DNA of 64,000 nucleotides from Anthoceros angustus (lineage: Eukaryota > Streptophyta > Anthocerotopsida > Anthocerotales > Anthocerotaceae). The notes under the pieces were generated by a model. That model was given only the letters and a program-made list of their open reading frames with translations, had not been told where the DNA came from and ran no database searches. Where the stretch lies: the NCBI GenBank assembly GCA_010909165.1, contig MU008188.1:124001-188000 (forward strand). Direction: 5' to 3'. The position numbers were made by a program, and so were the translations under genes. Shown piece after piece: positions 1-12,030 of this stretch (its first letter is position 1; each line of letters begins with the position of its first letter).

Positions 1-1212
1 GCGCACTGACTTGTATGTTGTAAAATGTATGACAAGGCCGGATCAGCCGCACGCTTTTACACCAAATTCACAACGTAGTCTCATACACAAGGTCCATTGC
101 AAAGCGATCTTGCACGCTTGTATACGCCTACTGGTTTCGCCATTGACAAATTCTAAGCGTAGTGCCATTGACAATTCACGTGGAGCCACCGGGCGGCAAT
201 GCAGAGAGAGACACAAGCCACGCCCCCAAGCTATACCATTTGCTTCGTGCCTCACATAAATCATAGCAAGAGTTAGAAACGACAGAGCCGGAGTCGCCGC
301 AACCAAGACTCCACAACACCCTCGCAAGAGAGATGCACCACCTTCAAGCAAGAGACATGCACCACCTTCGTGCAAGAGACATGCAATTCTCATGTGTCCT
401 CTTCAAACAAGAGCAAATTACTCAAGTTGGCCGAGGATTAAACTACTAAGGACAAGGCTTTGGCCGCTAAGTTTAGCAAGAGCAAAAGTTGAGGGGTAAG
501 GCACCGCAAGCACCAAGAATGAGTCAAGCTCAAGGCTCCTCGCCGAAGGCAATTGCAATTGGTGTGGTGTCGCCGCCATTGGGCACGTGATGCTACGTAA
601 AGAAATCGGTGAACCATGTAACCACGGATTGGCGCTGTACCGCTAGTGTCCCGTGAAGGACAAAGTCGGCCGAACACTCGAAAGCAACGCTAAAATAGAC
701 ACGCTCATCGAGCTCATTACATGCTTGATGGTGGGTGGTACCGATCTGTGAGCTACCGCCTAATATCTCAGAATGAAAGAGCACAATTCTTTGTGTTGAT
801 CTTTCCCCCGAAAGAACGAGTTTTACTTGGGATGAGTGTAACAAAACTAGCTTGCCACATTCTCGGGACGGGCATTTGTAAGTTTCCACTTCTGGTACTG
901 CGTTTCTAACTTTGAACCCGTGTTATATGTACCTCGATGGCAAGAACCTCCCATTCATGAGCAAAAGTTAATGGGACAACGACTTTTGAGATGAAAGCTA
1001 CAACGATGGTTGTCGCTATGGTCAGCTGGTGCCCTTAAAATGTGTGTTGAGGGTATACCACGTGATTTATCTATATCGTCCGGACATCTCCTCAGAACCC
1101 ACTCTCGAGGCAGCTATTCCATGTGCCTCGCGCTGCTCTTCTTCAAATGGCCTCATTGTAGCATGCTGCCTAGGACATGCCAATGCATATGTTAATTGAT
1201 ATGTCCGTGAAA
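1..1212. other. No gene recognised; contains a 24-bp repeat
   Basis: I see no convincing coding region here. The only structure is the short tandem repeat at 324-391, listed separately. The stretch could be the decayed 5' part of the copia element that becomes recognisable at about 1213. Confidence 0.4.
324..391 (+). repeat. 24-bp tandem repeat, about 2.8 copies
   Basis: Units begin at 324, 348 and 372 with GCAAGAGA(G/C)ATGCA followed by CCACCTTC in the first two; the third degenerates after ATGCA. Read on the minus strand the unit gives an eight-residue repeat (LLxEGGAx), but nothing supports a real protein. Confidence 0.7.
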
Positions 1213-3960
1213 GGTTGCTGGGAGCCATTACCCAACTGCTTCAAAGACTTGCTGCTGATGTAGTCTTGTATTCAAGCGAAGCAGAGGGAGCTTCCTTTCC
1301 CGAAGAATGCTCACAGGCGTGACACACTCGATTAGTGCATGCGATATTTCTGGAAAGATTCACCAACCCTCTCTAGGAGGAGCCTTATACTACTTTCATA
1401 TCGACCGGATGACTATAGCTCAGACTCGGATATTCCCCATGCGCCTGGGGTGCGACACATTTTCACTCTTCAAGGATTGTTAAGCTGACCACCAGCCGAC
1501 AATCGTGTCAATTGCTCAAGGTCCCGAGGACCGATAATGGGATGTAGTTTGTGAATACTGCCACTTTTCTACAAGAGCGGGAAGGCAAGCTCATAGTCCC
1601 TTATACGCCCAACAATGTAAGGTGTTGCAGAACGCAAGAACCGGACTTCCGGGTGGCGACGCTAAGCATGCTCCATGGGTCAAGGCCTCGTGGTTATTGG
1701 GCAGGCCGAGTGTAGCCTACCTATGTCCCGAAGAAGCTCAACCCGCCTGCACTGTGTAAGACGCCGTATGAAGTTTTCTGGCGCAGGAAACCTAGCCTCT
1801 TGCACTGGAGTGGCTCCCCGCCTTTGCTTACATCCCCGCATAAGAGAAAGTTAGATTCCCGAGCCAAGAGGTTGATTTTTGTAGGCTACAGTGAACATGT
1901 TAAAGCTTACAAGTTGTATGATCCTGTCAATCAGACTATCACCTTGGCCAGGAGCGTTACCTTTATCGAGCCTTCACAGCTTTCAAATGATCTTCATTCG
2001 GACTTTCATTGAGCCATCTTCAGAGGAGACGGTCACCACTCCGGACTGATCCGTGGTCGCCACATATCCATCGATGACGGCGTAAGATGTTCCTTCTCTC
2101 ATTTCCTGATGAACTCCGATGATGCTGCCCGCCTCCCTCCGGGATGCCATTATGGATCCCGCCGTACGGATAATTTTAATGCCCAAGTGGACGACCTTGA
2201 TGTCGACATTTATGATCATGCTTCTCCGCCCCTCCGGGCAAAGGTGATCACCTTCACTGCAGACTCCATTGAGGATATCTGTGTGTGTGGAAGGTGTCAG
2301 AATTCACATTCCACATCCGTGGGGTCCGATCCTGGAGTCCGGTTTAGCCCCTCGTCAGAGCTCACGTCACAGCCTTTCTCCCGACCAATGGAAGGAACCT
2401 GCTACCGGGCCCTGATTTTGGGATCCTCCACCTGTAGTGGATTCCTCCATCCATCGATCAATTTCTTCCCTCTCTCTCGCCCTTCCCGACGAACCCACTT
2501 CTCCGTCATGTGCTTACTCTTGTCCCGAGTCCTCCGGGCTGCAGACGCAAAGTTGGAGTGATGACACGCCTCGCCAAGAACAAGACATGGGTATTAGTTT
2601 ACCTCCACGAGGACGCAAGCTATCTCGGTAAGTGGGTATGTTAAAAACTCAATGCAATGAGCAATAGCACGAGCTTTATTGGTTGCACGTGGATTTACCA
2701 GTTGAAGGACTAGACTACTAGACCTTCTCACACGTCGAGTGCCGCCTATCCGTATATTTTAGCCCTAGTCACGGAAGCTTGACCTTGAATTACACCGATG
2801 GATGTAAGCAGCCTTTCTTTATGGTGCCCTCGAAGAAGACCTTTATATGGAGCAACTCGAGGGTTACATTGACAAAACCACCCTCGTAGTACTCAAGCCG
2901 TTGAAAATGCATATATGGCTCCCCTCAGAGCGTGCGTGGTCTCGGGTACATTACCATGCATCTTCATTCCACGGAGTATCTCCTTCGGCTCCGCACGTGC
3001 CGCGTATGCGACGTCTACATGCCACTAAGGAGAGGACTTCATGTTGCTTGCTTTGTATCACGTCGATGATGTAATTTTGCAACCAACAAAGAAGTCGCTA
3101 TTAGCGGTTAAGGAGATGTTAAGAGCAACTGGGACATGAAGGATATCGGGAACTTCGCCTGCTTGGGTATACAAACTTAAGAGTCGTAAATCTAAGGCCT
3201 CATAATTATACATCAATATAAATATAAGATCCCACGGAAGTTCAGACTCTTGACTGTGACTCACATAAATCTAGGCATATGCGCCTGGAGTTGTCAATCC
3301 AGCTCCAGCAGCACAAAAATGCTAGATGAAATTAGGATATGTCCTAGGTACCTGAGACATGTTCAGAAAGTCCTAAACCCGACACGCCTGTGACATACAA
3401 AGACTCGGGCCTCAACTCGCTTCATTTTGAAAAACGGAAGGAGTCAGGAGTGTCATAAGAGAATATTTAGGTACCTTAAGGGGACGCAGAGTTATGGGCT
3501 ATTTTACAAGAGCAAGTGGAGCAAGAAGTTTAGTACTTACAAGCAGTTACACTGATGCCGACCGGCATGACTCGATCTGAAAGCCTGGCACTTCCATCAA
3601 GCTGGCTTTGCATCTCACTGGCCAGAACTGGAGGCAAAGCAGTTTCCATAGGGTCGTCTAAAGCAGAAAGTACAAGTTCCTTAAGATGTATCCAAAAGAA
3701 GTTGAGCGGGAAAGAAGTTTCTAAAAAGATTGGGAAGCTATGTACTCCCCTACCTCCTCGCCGCAGTGATAACATGTCCGCTTTGGCGCTGGTTGCAACC
3801 CAAGTTTCATGCCGGGACAAAGCATATGTCTAACATCACTACATATGCGATGTAGTGGAGCGAGTCATCAAGGTCGGATTACATTGCTACAGATGAAAAC
3901 ACGGTGACATCTTGACAAAAGGCTGCCCAGCGGAAACACTATGACATGCAAGGCCTTGGG
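1213..3960 (+). mobile_element. Decayed Ty1/copia pol remnant
   Basis: Scattered across three plus frames are copia pol landmarks in the right order. First comes a GAG-pre-integrase zinc-finger tail (PNCFKDL, then ELPFPKN) at about 1230-1310. An integrase start (SGKIHQPSLGGALYY) lies at about 1345-1395. The integrase C-terminal part (SRAKRLIFVGYSEHVKAYKLYDP) is at 1858-1930. RT motifs follow: ARGF-like near 2690, FLYGALEEDLYM near 2815, and the catalytic YxDD region as HVDDVIL near 3060. RNase H ends with DILTKG at about 3905. Stops and frameshifts occur every 50-150 bases, so nothing can be translated intact. The wording is close to the copia element at 26.4-34.2 kb, so both belong to related lineages. 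The fragment is old and non-autonomous. Confidence 0.85.
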
Positions 3961-4716
3961 TGGCAGTTGATGTATTTTGAACAATGCGCCAAGTCCCAAT
4001 CTCAATAATTTATCGACTATGGACGGGCGGACTTGAGATCTGAGGACTGCTATGATAAGTGTGAAACCCCTTTGCCCTTTGTTGGCGGTGGTCACACCCT
4101 AGCGTGACGAATAGCGTTTCATGGTTAGTTCCGCAGACAACAAAATGATGGCGAGCAGGCGGATGAAGCATCGGGGATACCTAATCACATCTGTTCGGTC
4201 ATTTATCGACCGCTCTTGACGGGAAGCCTGATCTCCTTGATTGACCAAGGAGCTTGGCATCCTCCTCGGATAGGGCCTAAGTCCTCTCCTTCTTCACCAA
4301 GCTTCTCTCTTTTGCCCCAGCGAGTCACTTCAAGGATACTTGAAGTCTCGTATGGACATTCTCTTCCGGTTTCTTTCGCCCCAGTCCTCCACAGGCGCTT
4401 CTACTTCTCGATTACGTCTACAACATGCGTGGCCTTGGCCTTCTTCTTCTTTGTTGGCCTCTCGAGAGATTCCTCCGCACGGCGCTCTCCATCTACGCTC
4501 CTGGTTTGCCAAGTGGAATGAGCGGTGGAGGTGGATAGAATGCGTGGTGAGGAATCTGCAAGAGCCTCGGCCATCTTTTACTGCAGGTTGTCATGTTTGT
4601 GGCTCGTGGATGAAGCCGATGATAGTTGTGGTTGGAATGCAGTGCGAGTTGCGTGTCGCGCCGTGTTGTTATGGCCTATTTAATGATCGTAATGCTCGTG
4701 GATGATTAAGAGGGAG

Positions 4717-4895
4717 TGTTGGATAATTAATCAACACTCGTCACTTAGTCAAATAGGCACTGTTATGTTATTTAGGGTTATGTGGCCCAAGGGGCGTATT
4801 GTCTAAGATATAGAAGTATTTAAACGTTTTTGACATTGAGACATTGTTGTTGTGCTTTTAGTTAATTTAACCAGTTTTGCTCGAGAGACCTTCCT
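4717..4895 (+). repeat. Candidate 3' LTR start of a copia-type element
   Basis: A purine-rich stretch (GATTAAGAGGGAG) is followed at 4717 by TGTTGGATAA, the usual look of a polypurine tract plus LTR start in plant copia elements. It lies 750 bp beyond the last RNase H motif of the upstream remnant. I cannot fix the right end, and no partner LTR is present. Confidence 0.3.
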
Positions 4896-6400
4896 CTCCC
4901 AAAAGAATCGTGCATGATCAAAGGACCTTGCCTCGGAAGGAATGGTTCCCTCCCAAGACTTAAGAAATTGTAAAGCCCTCCGTCCACCTTCTCAACGCCA
5001 AAGTTCTCTTTGTGAGGACACTGCGAGGGGTCGACAACCACAACCATTGGCAAAAGACAGCCTACCCATGGGCGTGTTTCATCTTCTCGTGATCAAAGAC
5101 TCTACCCACGCGAGATCCATGCCTCACAAAGATCTTGGGGGTTTGCAGACTTGATTGGCAACTTCAAGGTAGAGTCCTGCACTCTCTTGATAGCAATACT
5201 GGCCCCTTTCGACGTCCCGACTTGCATCTCGCTTATGGCCGAGCCTATCATCGCTTGGCGACTGCTACCGTCCCTTAGCTCTCCACAAACCTTGGCGGTG
5301 GATCCTCTTCCTCCTCCTCCTCCACAATTCCGCCCCTGCCTTGCCCCTGGGTTTCTTGGCTTTCTGCTACGTGACCGCCTCTTTCCTAATGTGTTTGCCA
5401 TCCGCAAGGCCTCCTCTTTCCCCTTTCTTCACATTTCCCACCGTGGAAGGCCTCTCGCCACCCTCCTCGCGATCCGTATCACTTAAGACCGCGTGGAACC
5501 ATCACGTTGTGGATAATATCCCGAGGTCATCTCGCCATCACCTTCTTCAAGTTCTCCTCCTCCTCTTCCGACCCACCTTCGCCTTCCTCCAATCGATCTG
5601 CCCCTCCCCACATGGTAGAATGCCATCCGCAAGGCCTTGTCCTCGTGTTCGCCCCGACGCCCTCCTCACACCCGATCGACTACCTTCAGAGTAAAATGGA
5701 AGTGGCTCACCAAGTCCGCCGCCAGTTGAAACGCTGGACGCCGGTGCCCCGGTAGTATCATGGACACCACCGGCTTACCGACCAAACCGAGGCGTGTCGG
5801 ATCCCCATCATTGACCTATTGAAGAAGCATTGTTGGGATGCCTCTTCGCCACCAAGAAGATCGGTTGCTTCCCAACAAGAAGACTGTGTTGCTTTTGCGA
5901 ATTTGCATTGTTGGGTTGACTACATGCTTCCTCGCAGATGCAATCCTTTCCCGAGAAATGCAATGCTTGGTTGCTTCCCGAGAGATGCATTGACGGACCG
6001 GCCAGCTTGCTGATTAACCGCCCCTGCACCACTCCTACTCTAAGATCGACTCTTGGGTTCAATCTCACCCGCATGCTCGAACCAATAGTTTGGATTCCTT
6101 CTAAGCAAATTTGGTAACACTTTGTGGAACACTTTGTGTCCATCATTGTTACGCAACCGCAGCTTCCTCTCTCACACTTTCCTACCGGCAAGCCACGGGT
6201 CAAAAGTCCGGATCGCACCGAGTATACTGGACGTGGGTCAGCTTGAGAAGCAGTCCGTCTTGAGTGCAGGAAAATTACGCACTTTGGTCCTCCTTCTCCA
6301 CAAACGCGTGAACAAAACAAAGACCAAGACAGAAGATTTTATACTTGATCACCGCATCCAAGATGTGACACACAAGTATTGAACGGACGCCGGAAGCGTT
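4896..6400. other. No gene recognised
   Basis: Open frames on both strands here lack recognisable motifs and overlap one another. Around 5826-6000 the words GCATTGTTGGG and TTGCTTCCC recur imperfectly, which suggests old short repeats. I see nothing else to annotate. Confidence 0.35.
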
Positions 6401-6401
6401 A

Positions 6402-6530
6402 CGGCCGAGAACGGCCGAGGCCGTAGGCCGAGACCGTCGAGGCCGCGGCGCCCGACGAGCCGCTCGCCTCGGCGTAAGGAGCGGCCGAGTCGACACGCCT
6501 ACTCGACTTCGCATCGAGGCAGCCGAGGTC
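6402..6530. repeat. GC-rich GGCCGAG cluster
   Basis: Four exact copies of GGCCGAG (6403, 6413, 6426, 6483) and several near copies form a short GC-rich island between AT-richer flanks. It could be a minisatellite seed or a CpG-rich 5' end. No ORF with meaning spans it. Confidence 0.45.
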
Positions 6531-6847
6531 CGTGGCGATCTTTTAGAATTGTTTGTGCAACCACTTTAAAAGTCTTTTTCTCTCTCTTTCACCACTTTCG
6601 CACTTCGTAGTTTTCACTTTCACGCTTACGCTTGCCTTCACGCTTTTGATTTATCCTTTCTAACTTTCTTCCGGCGTTGAAGGGGTGTACACCGCGATTT
6701 CGGATCCGCCTGTCGTAATAATACTTCTTCTTTGTTCATTATACGGTAGAAGAAAGTTAATCATTTCAAAATTTCCCAAACGGAATATTTCAGCAATGGT
6801 AAATCGACATCGTATATTCAATTTCACCACAAATATGATATACTAAC

Positions 6848-7530
6848 CTCAAATAGTGCAAACAACTCCTTTTGATTCTTCGATAACTACAAACAAAAAA
6901 AGGAGTTAATATTTTACCTCCATTTCAAGTCGAAGAAGATCTTGCTCGGTAAATACCTTTCTCACTAATGTGAGGCAATGGCTGTGAAGATTTCCCACAC
7001 TACGGAAATGTGATTGGACGTTCTGCAAAGAAGTATCAACCTTAGAATTTGCATATTTGGTAAATACCAATATTAATATTTTCCTTGTTTACATACAGAA
7101 ATTGTTACAGAACTAACCTTTTGAATGTTTTTGGTAGTTTCCGGATCTTCCATCAGAGGCAACAAGTCTGTGGTTTTCAGCTCCTTATTTTCAATGGCTG
7201 CTGATATTTCTACATTACCAAAACACAAATTTCATTAGTACTACATAAACTGATTCAAATAAACTATTAAAAACAATATAAACTGAAAATACTTACTTTT
7301 CTGGATCTCCATGTACTGCTCTAGGGTTGCTGTCGACCCATCTTCATTGCAGATTGGCTGCGCTGGATCTTTGAGGCTATGTTCCCAAATGGGAACATAT
7401 CTATTTTTAAAATCTTGGAAGACTTGTGGATAAAGTTATCCATCCATTTTCCAAAATCGCAAATTCTTCGATGGTCCATACGTTGGTGCATTATCTTGAC
7501 TCACTTTTTTCCTCTTTTGTCCTTTGAAAA
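6848..7530 (-). pseudogene. Spliced gene remnant of unknown family, at least four exons
   Basis: Four consecutive minus-strand exons can be read, with correct splice sites and compatible phases. They are 7530-7297, 7209-7118, 7022-6918 and 6877-6848, each with an AG acceptor and a GTAAGT/GTTAGT/GTAAAA/GTTAGT donor. The phase between the first two joins exactly (one base plus two bases, giving a lysine), and the third exon is exactly 35 codons. Readable peptides include YVPIWEHSLKDP, LEQYMEIQ, LLPLMEDPETTKNIQ and KVFTEQDLLRLEME. One in-frame TAA interrupts the first exon after KMDG. I do not recognise the family. Because exon structure survives better than expected for random sequence, this was a real gene or the host gene of a DNA transposon; the stop suggests a pseudogene. 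Confidence 0.6.
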
Positions 7531-7559
7531 CTAATTGTAAGTTATATACTACTTACAAA

Positions 7560-8340
7560 TATACTAATTATTAATTACAAACATACAATAGCAATTACGA
7601 TGAGATGGTGTGTTGTTGATTTTGTCATCCATTGCTTCAATTTTCTCCTTAATTTCCTTAGTCAAGAACTTGTTCAAGAAGACTGTAACAAATACATTAG
7701 TATTATTTGTAAACAAATACATATAATACTAAGTGTTTGTTGTTTACCTCCAAAATCGATCGAATTGAGATCCGATGTCCATTAAACCTCGGACTGAGTC
7801 ATTGTTTCCAACTCTAATTGAGTGTTGTTCGGAGATTCTTCTTAATATCCTGTAACCATATACAACTAAAGTGAGTTGCGATACCTATATTTCATAGTCC
7901 CGAGAAGTTGTGTAACCAAGTCTTTACCTTTTAATTTTTTCCAGTTGGCGTGCACCGCAAAGGAGCCAAGTCCTTTTGTCCATTGATGTGAACATAGTGT
8001 GCAGTACTGTATCAAAGATATCGAGTTAGAAATGTTGTGAGATTCAATTGAGATAATTGAATGTATACCTTTCTCAACTATCTTCGATCTCAATGAGAGG
8101 GATTTCAAACTTCACCATCATATCCTCGGATCCCCATGGGGGAACATTGTTGTTTGATCGCCACCGTTAAGGTTTGTTGGGTCTTACCATTGTGGTCGCC
8201 GGAAAATGTCATTTTAGCCATATGGATTCATCAACCACAAAATGGATTTGGCGTCAGAGGTAAAATGATCATTACCTTCTTGGATGTCCACCATTTCATC
8301 GCTGTTTCTCATTCTCGGATGCCATTCAAAAAAAAAAGTA
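7560..8340 (-). pseudogene. Probable upstream exons of the 6.8-7.5 kb gene remnant
   Basis: Minus-strand exon-like blocks continue upstream. One near 7690-7600 reads FLNKFLTKEIKEKIEAMDDKI. One near 7850-7750 lies between an AG acceptor (ATGGTTACAG) and GTAAAC and reads ILRRISEQHSIRVGNNDSV. One near 8010-7930 reads MFTSMDKRTWLLCGARQLEKI, also between plausible splice sites. Between them are AT-rich intron-like gaps. Frames and phases are not all reconcilable, so I treat these as decayed parts of the same unit with uncertain borders. The family is not recognised. Confidence 0.4.
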
Positions 8341-8360
8341 CTCCCAAAGCCAATGAATAA

Positions 8361-9580
8361 AACAACGAACTTGAAATGTTGGGCATGCGTTGTTGCTCAT
8401 TAATCGCTTTGTTGCTGGCATTGCTACCGGGTACTTTGTGTTGTGTACTGCACCGTCGGTGTCATGCAAGAACTATTCGAAGTCATGTTAGATAAGACAC
8501 ATAAGAAGGAGTCACAAACGTCAGAGACATACCCAGAAGCAAAACATGGTTAGCTTATCTTCAAGACGGCGCGCCTGAAAGTGTTACCGCCGGTGGTTAC
8601 TCCGTGTTGTCGCAGGACCGGCGATGATGGAAGACCGCTGACTGTCAAGACGACCATTTGAGCTGATTTTGAGTCGCCTAAGGGTATGCGAATGAGCTGC
8701 CGAGAGGTGGAGGTCACAAAAGAAGGTACAAGTGGTGTGCCCAAACCCTAAGCATGACGCCCAAATACGCAGAATCAAAAAAGATGAAATCAAAGCAGTT
8801 AAGGGCAAAGGGAAGAGGTCGTGCTTAGATAATGTTACGCCACTAAAGCCGAGATGCACGAGTTGAACACCGAAGACGCTGCGAGACTCTGGGCCCCAGC
8901 AAATTTGAAAGCAAGTATGAGCAAATCCAAGGTTAGCACAAGCAAAAAGTGGAGCATCAACCCAAAAACTCCACCTAAGAATAAGCTCCGGTGACGACTA
9001 AGAAGACGTGAAAAAATCGATTGAAGCCGTCGAGGACTCCGCGAAAAGCGGCGCCGAGGCGAAATTTTGCACCGGCGCAAGGCAAGAGCGCAAGCGTGAA
9101 GGAGTCTCGTGAGCACCAACAAAAAGTCAAATCACCAAGAAAAAAGACCGCAACCAAGCGGTGAAGTTAGCCGGACCTCGCGGAAAGCCATGTCTTCACC
9201 ACCATATTGAGATGCCTTGGTCAGAACAAAGGCAAAGGCACACGGAGTTGCAGCATGAAAACCCTCACCCAAACAATTTTATCAATCGAAGCAAGGATGG
9301 CGTGAGGATGCAAGTGACCGAGCTGATCAGAATGGCCACCGGGTCGGCGAGAAAGTGGGCAGGGTAGGGTTTGGGCTAGGCGTTAGGGTTCTGATGCTGG
9401 CGAGCCAGGCTGACTGGCCGGAGTTCGCACGCCCGCGAGGCGGGTTAGGTTGGGTAAGGCTGGCTAGGTTTGGAGCAACTAAGGTTTGAAGTCGTCAAGG
9501 CGCCTAATAGACCTAGAAAGGTTTGGAGTTAGGTTGAGTGTTTGTAAATTCAAAATATGGAGATGAGTGCGGCGCTGAAG
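8361..9580. other. No gene recognised
   Basis: Mutually overlapping short frames occur on both strands, rich in Arg, Ser and Lys and without motifs. The 9360-9560 part is rich in TAGG/GGTT words (TTAGGGTT, GGCTAGGTTTGG), a composition often seen near plant promoters, but no gene is visible. Confidence 0.35.
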
Positions 9581-9589
9581 AGAGAGAAG

Positions 9590-9612
9590 GGCTAGGGTTT
9601 CTATATAAGGCT
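9590..9612 (+). promoter_or_regulatory. TATA box with adjoining telobox-like motif
   Basis: CTAGGGTTTCTATATAAGG combines a telobox-like TAGGGTTT with a TATATAA box, a common plant core-promoter arrangement. It points rightward into the pyrimidine-rich region and the decayed intron-containing unit at 12-15.7 kb. This is sequence-only evidence; it may be the promoter of a transposon. Confidence 0.4.
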
Positions 9613-9789
9613 TACTTTCGTGTCAAGTTTTCGAAGAGGCGGCCAAGGTTCCGCCTCCCTTTTAGTGAGCTCTTTATATGTCCGTGAGGTCTAGTTGTTT
9701 ACGCCGGAAGGTTCTATTTTAGGGTCTCGTCCAAGTCGGTGTAGGCTATGGTAGCTTTTCAGGTTCTCAAGCGCTGTTTCAGTCAGTTT

Positions 9790-12030
9790 AAGTGGTGTCT
9801 ACCTTTTTTGGCCAAGGTTGTGTTTCTGCTGCCCTTCTTCTGATCCCTTTCTTTACTCTTGCTGACTGTGTTTTAGTCAGCTCGCAATTCCTTGCTTTTC
9901 TTCAGAGCCAAGCTTCGGGCTTTGCTCACGAAGGTGGATGTCTAGTTTATGGCTTCAGCTCTTGTCGAAGGATAGGCCTTTTTTTGTCAGTCCAAGGTGG
10001 TCAAGCCTTGCTAGGTCAATTTGCAGTTTTGGGCCAAGGTTCTTTCGGTCCGGGCGCACTTTTGTAGCCGTCGTCAAGGTTCAAGTTGCGCTGGTGTTCC
10101 AAGGTTCTTTCCTCAAAAGTTCGTCTTTTTCGCCCTTGTTCAAACTCCAAGGTTCAGTTTCCTTCGTTGTGTTTCAGAGGTTGCTTTCGAGGTTCTGTCC
10201 AGGTTTCTGTTGTTTTGAAGGCTGCTGCTCAGGCTCTGCTTCGCGCGCCTTGTTGTTATTGTTGGCTTCTTTCGGTTTGGTGTTCGATCTTTGTTTTGCT
10301 TTGCGCTTGGTGTCTTGGTCATTTCCTCTGCTTAGCTCTAGTTTTGTTGCTTTTTGTCACCGCCTGCTTTCTGTTCTAGTGGTGTTTTTGTCGCTCATTG
10401 TTTTTGTGTTTCTCTTTGCCAGTTGTTTTTGTTTCGTGCTTCATGTGTCCGGTCCTTGTTATCTTGTTTCTGTTTTTGTGTGTTTTTGTTTTGGTACCAA
10501 GGTTTTTCGTCACGCTTTTTGTCCTCAGTCTTGTCACGCTTGTCTCTTTGTAGCTTGTCTTATACGCTTCCTTGTTTTGCATCTTTTTCTTGCTTGTTTC
10601 CAGCTTTGCTCGGTTGTTGTCTGCGTCACCTTTGCTATGTCTGATGTCTTATGTTTTGTTCTTGTGTTCTTTTCTGTCTCTGACATCTTGTTTCTGATAT
10701 GTTTCTTGTGTTTTGCTGTTCTTAGTTCTTGTTTTGTGCGTTGTCTGCGTATCATTATCATCACGCGTCGGAGTTGCCTTTGTTTCTTTGCTTTTTGTAG
10801 TGTCTCGTTGTTGTGTTTCATTTGACTCATGTTAACGTCTTGATGTGGTTTTTTCTCTTTTTCGCATGTTATCTTCTTGCTTTATTGTTCTTCATGTATT
10901 TGCTCGTGTTTCATCAATTGATTTTCTGTCTCATTTGTTGTATCTGTTATCTTCCTTTCACGCTTATGAGTTGTTTGACGCCGCCTCAGCTCGTTTTGTG
11001 TTTTTGTTTGATGTCTTGGAGAGGCGTTGACGTATGTTACGGGCGTAGAACCGAGTACCGTGTCATTGCAAACATGTTCCCAAAGCGCATGCCCGTTGTT
11101 TGAGTTCTTAAATGTTTGTTTTAGTGTTAATTTCTTATGTTTTATAGGTTGGTTTTTGCTCGATTGTTTGTGCTCGTGTCCCAAGTGATCATTGTAATTA
11201 TTCGTCCAGCATGTTTGTTGTTTCTCAATGCTTCTTTTTGCTCATGTTATCGCTCTTGTTTTGTATTGTCTCTCTTCATGCATGTGTTATTTATCGTGTT
11301 TACGATCTTGTTGTTCTAAGTCGGAGTAGTTGGTAAGGGTAGGACGTCTTTGTTTGTTTAACAAACGTGACTGTTGTTCTGAACTAGAAATGACAAGCTT
11401 ATGTATTGATTTGTTTTGTGTTTTCCGAGCTTGGTGTTTCTATTTCTTTTCCTTATCTGGTTGTGTGACTTTCTGTCAAGTCCTGTACAGGTTCAATTTG
11501 TTTTATTGTTTTGGAGTTCTGATTGTGTTTGGTTGTTTTTTTCAGGTGAATCATTCTGTCTCTTAGCGAGAAGAAGATTTGGAACAAGATCTGATTGTTC
11601 TAATTCCTTTCATGTGGTATATTGCATGTCTATCAATCGTTTTGTGTTTCTCTCTGTATGTTTACGGTCTTTTGGTTGCTTCTATTGGTACATGTGTTAT
11701 GTTTTGTGTTATATATTTATGCTCGGTCCTTTGTTGTGTATATGCATCTGTCTATTATCGATTGATGTTTGTCTTATACTACGCATTGTTGTGTGATCTT
11801 CCATGTCTTTTGATGGTAATTTTTCTTTTGTTATTATTTGCTGGCTTTCCTTTGGCGGGTTGTTGTGTGTTGTGTTTCCACTTTTATTTATCGATTGTGT
11901 ATGTGTATGTTTTGTTGATGGGGCCTCGGTTGTGGTGATACCGGTGAAAGCATGTGCAATAAATGTTAAGTTTTTCTTATATTTGTTCAATTTGTATTAA
12001 CTACTTTGGCAACTCTTTTGTTTTGTAGGA
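9790..12030 (+). other. 2.2-kb pyrimidine-rich stretch, possibly a giant intron or leader
   Basis: The plus strand is strongly biased to T and C with few A runs. The open frames there are artefacts of that bias, rich in Phe, Cys, Leu, Ser and Val. The word CAAGGTT recurs at least six times between 9645 and 10160, and resembles a 5' splice site (AAG|GTT). At the right end TTGTTTTGTAG (12018-12028) looks like a 3' splice site. Together with the TATA box at 9600 this fits a very long intron or untranslated leader of a plus-strand unit, which is inference. Confidence 0.4.

Noticed and set aside
5826-6000. Possible tandem repeat of GCATTGTTGGG words
   Set aside because: Spacing and sequence are too irregular to define a unit.
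9938-10825. 295-codon open frame rich in Phe, Cys and Leu
   Set aside because: It is a by-product of the T/C-biased strand. Overlapping frames are equally open, no ATG-anchored structure exists, and the composition is not protein-like.
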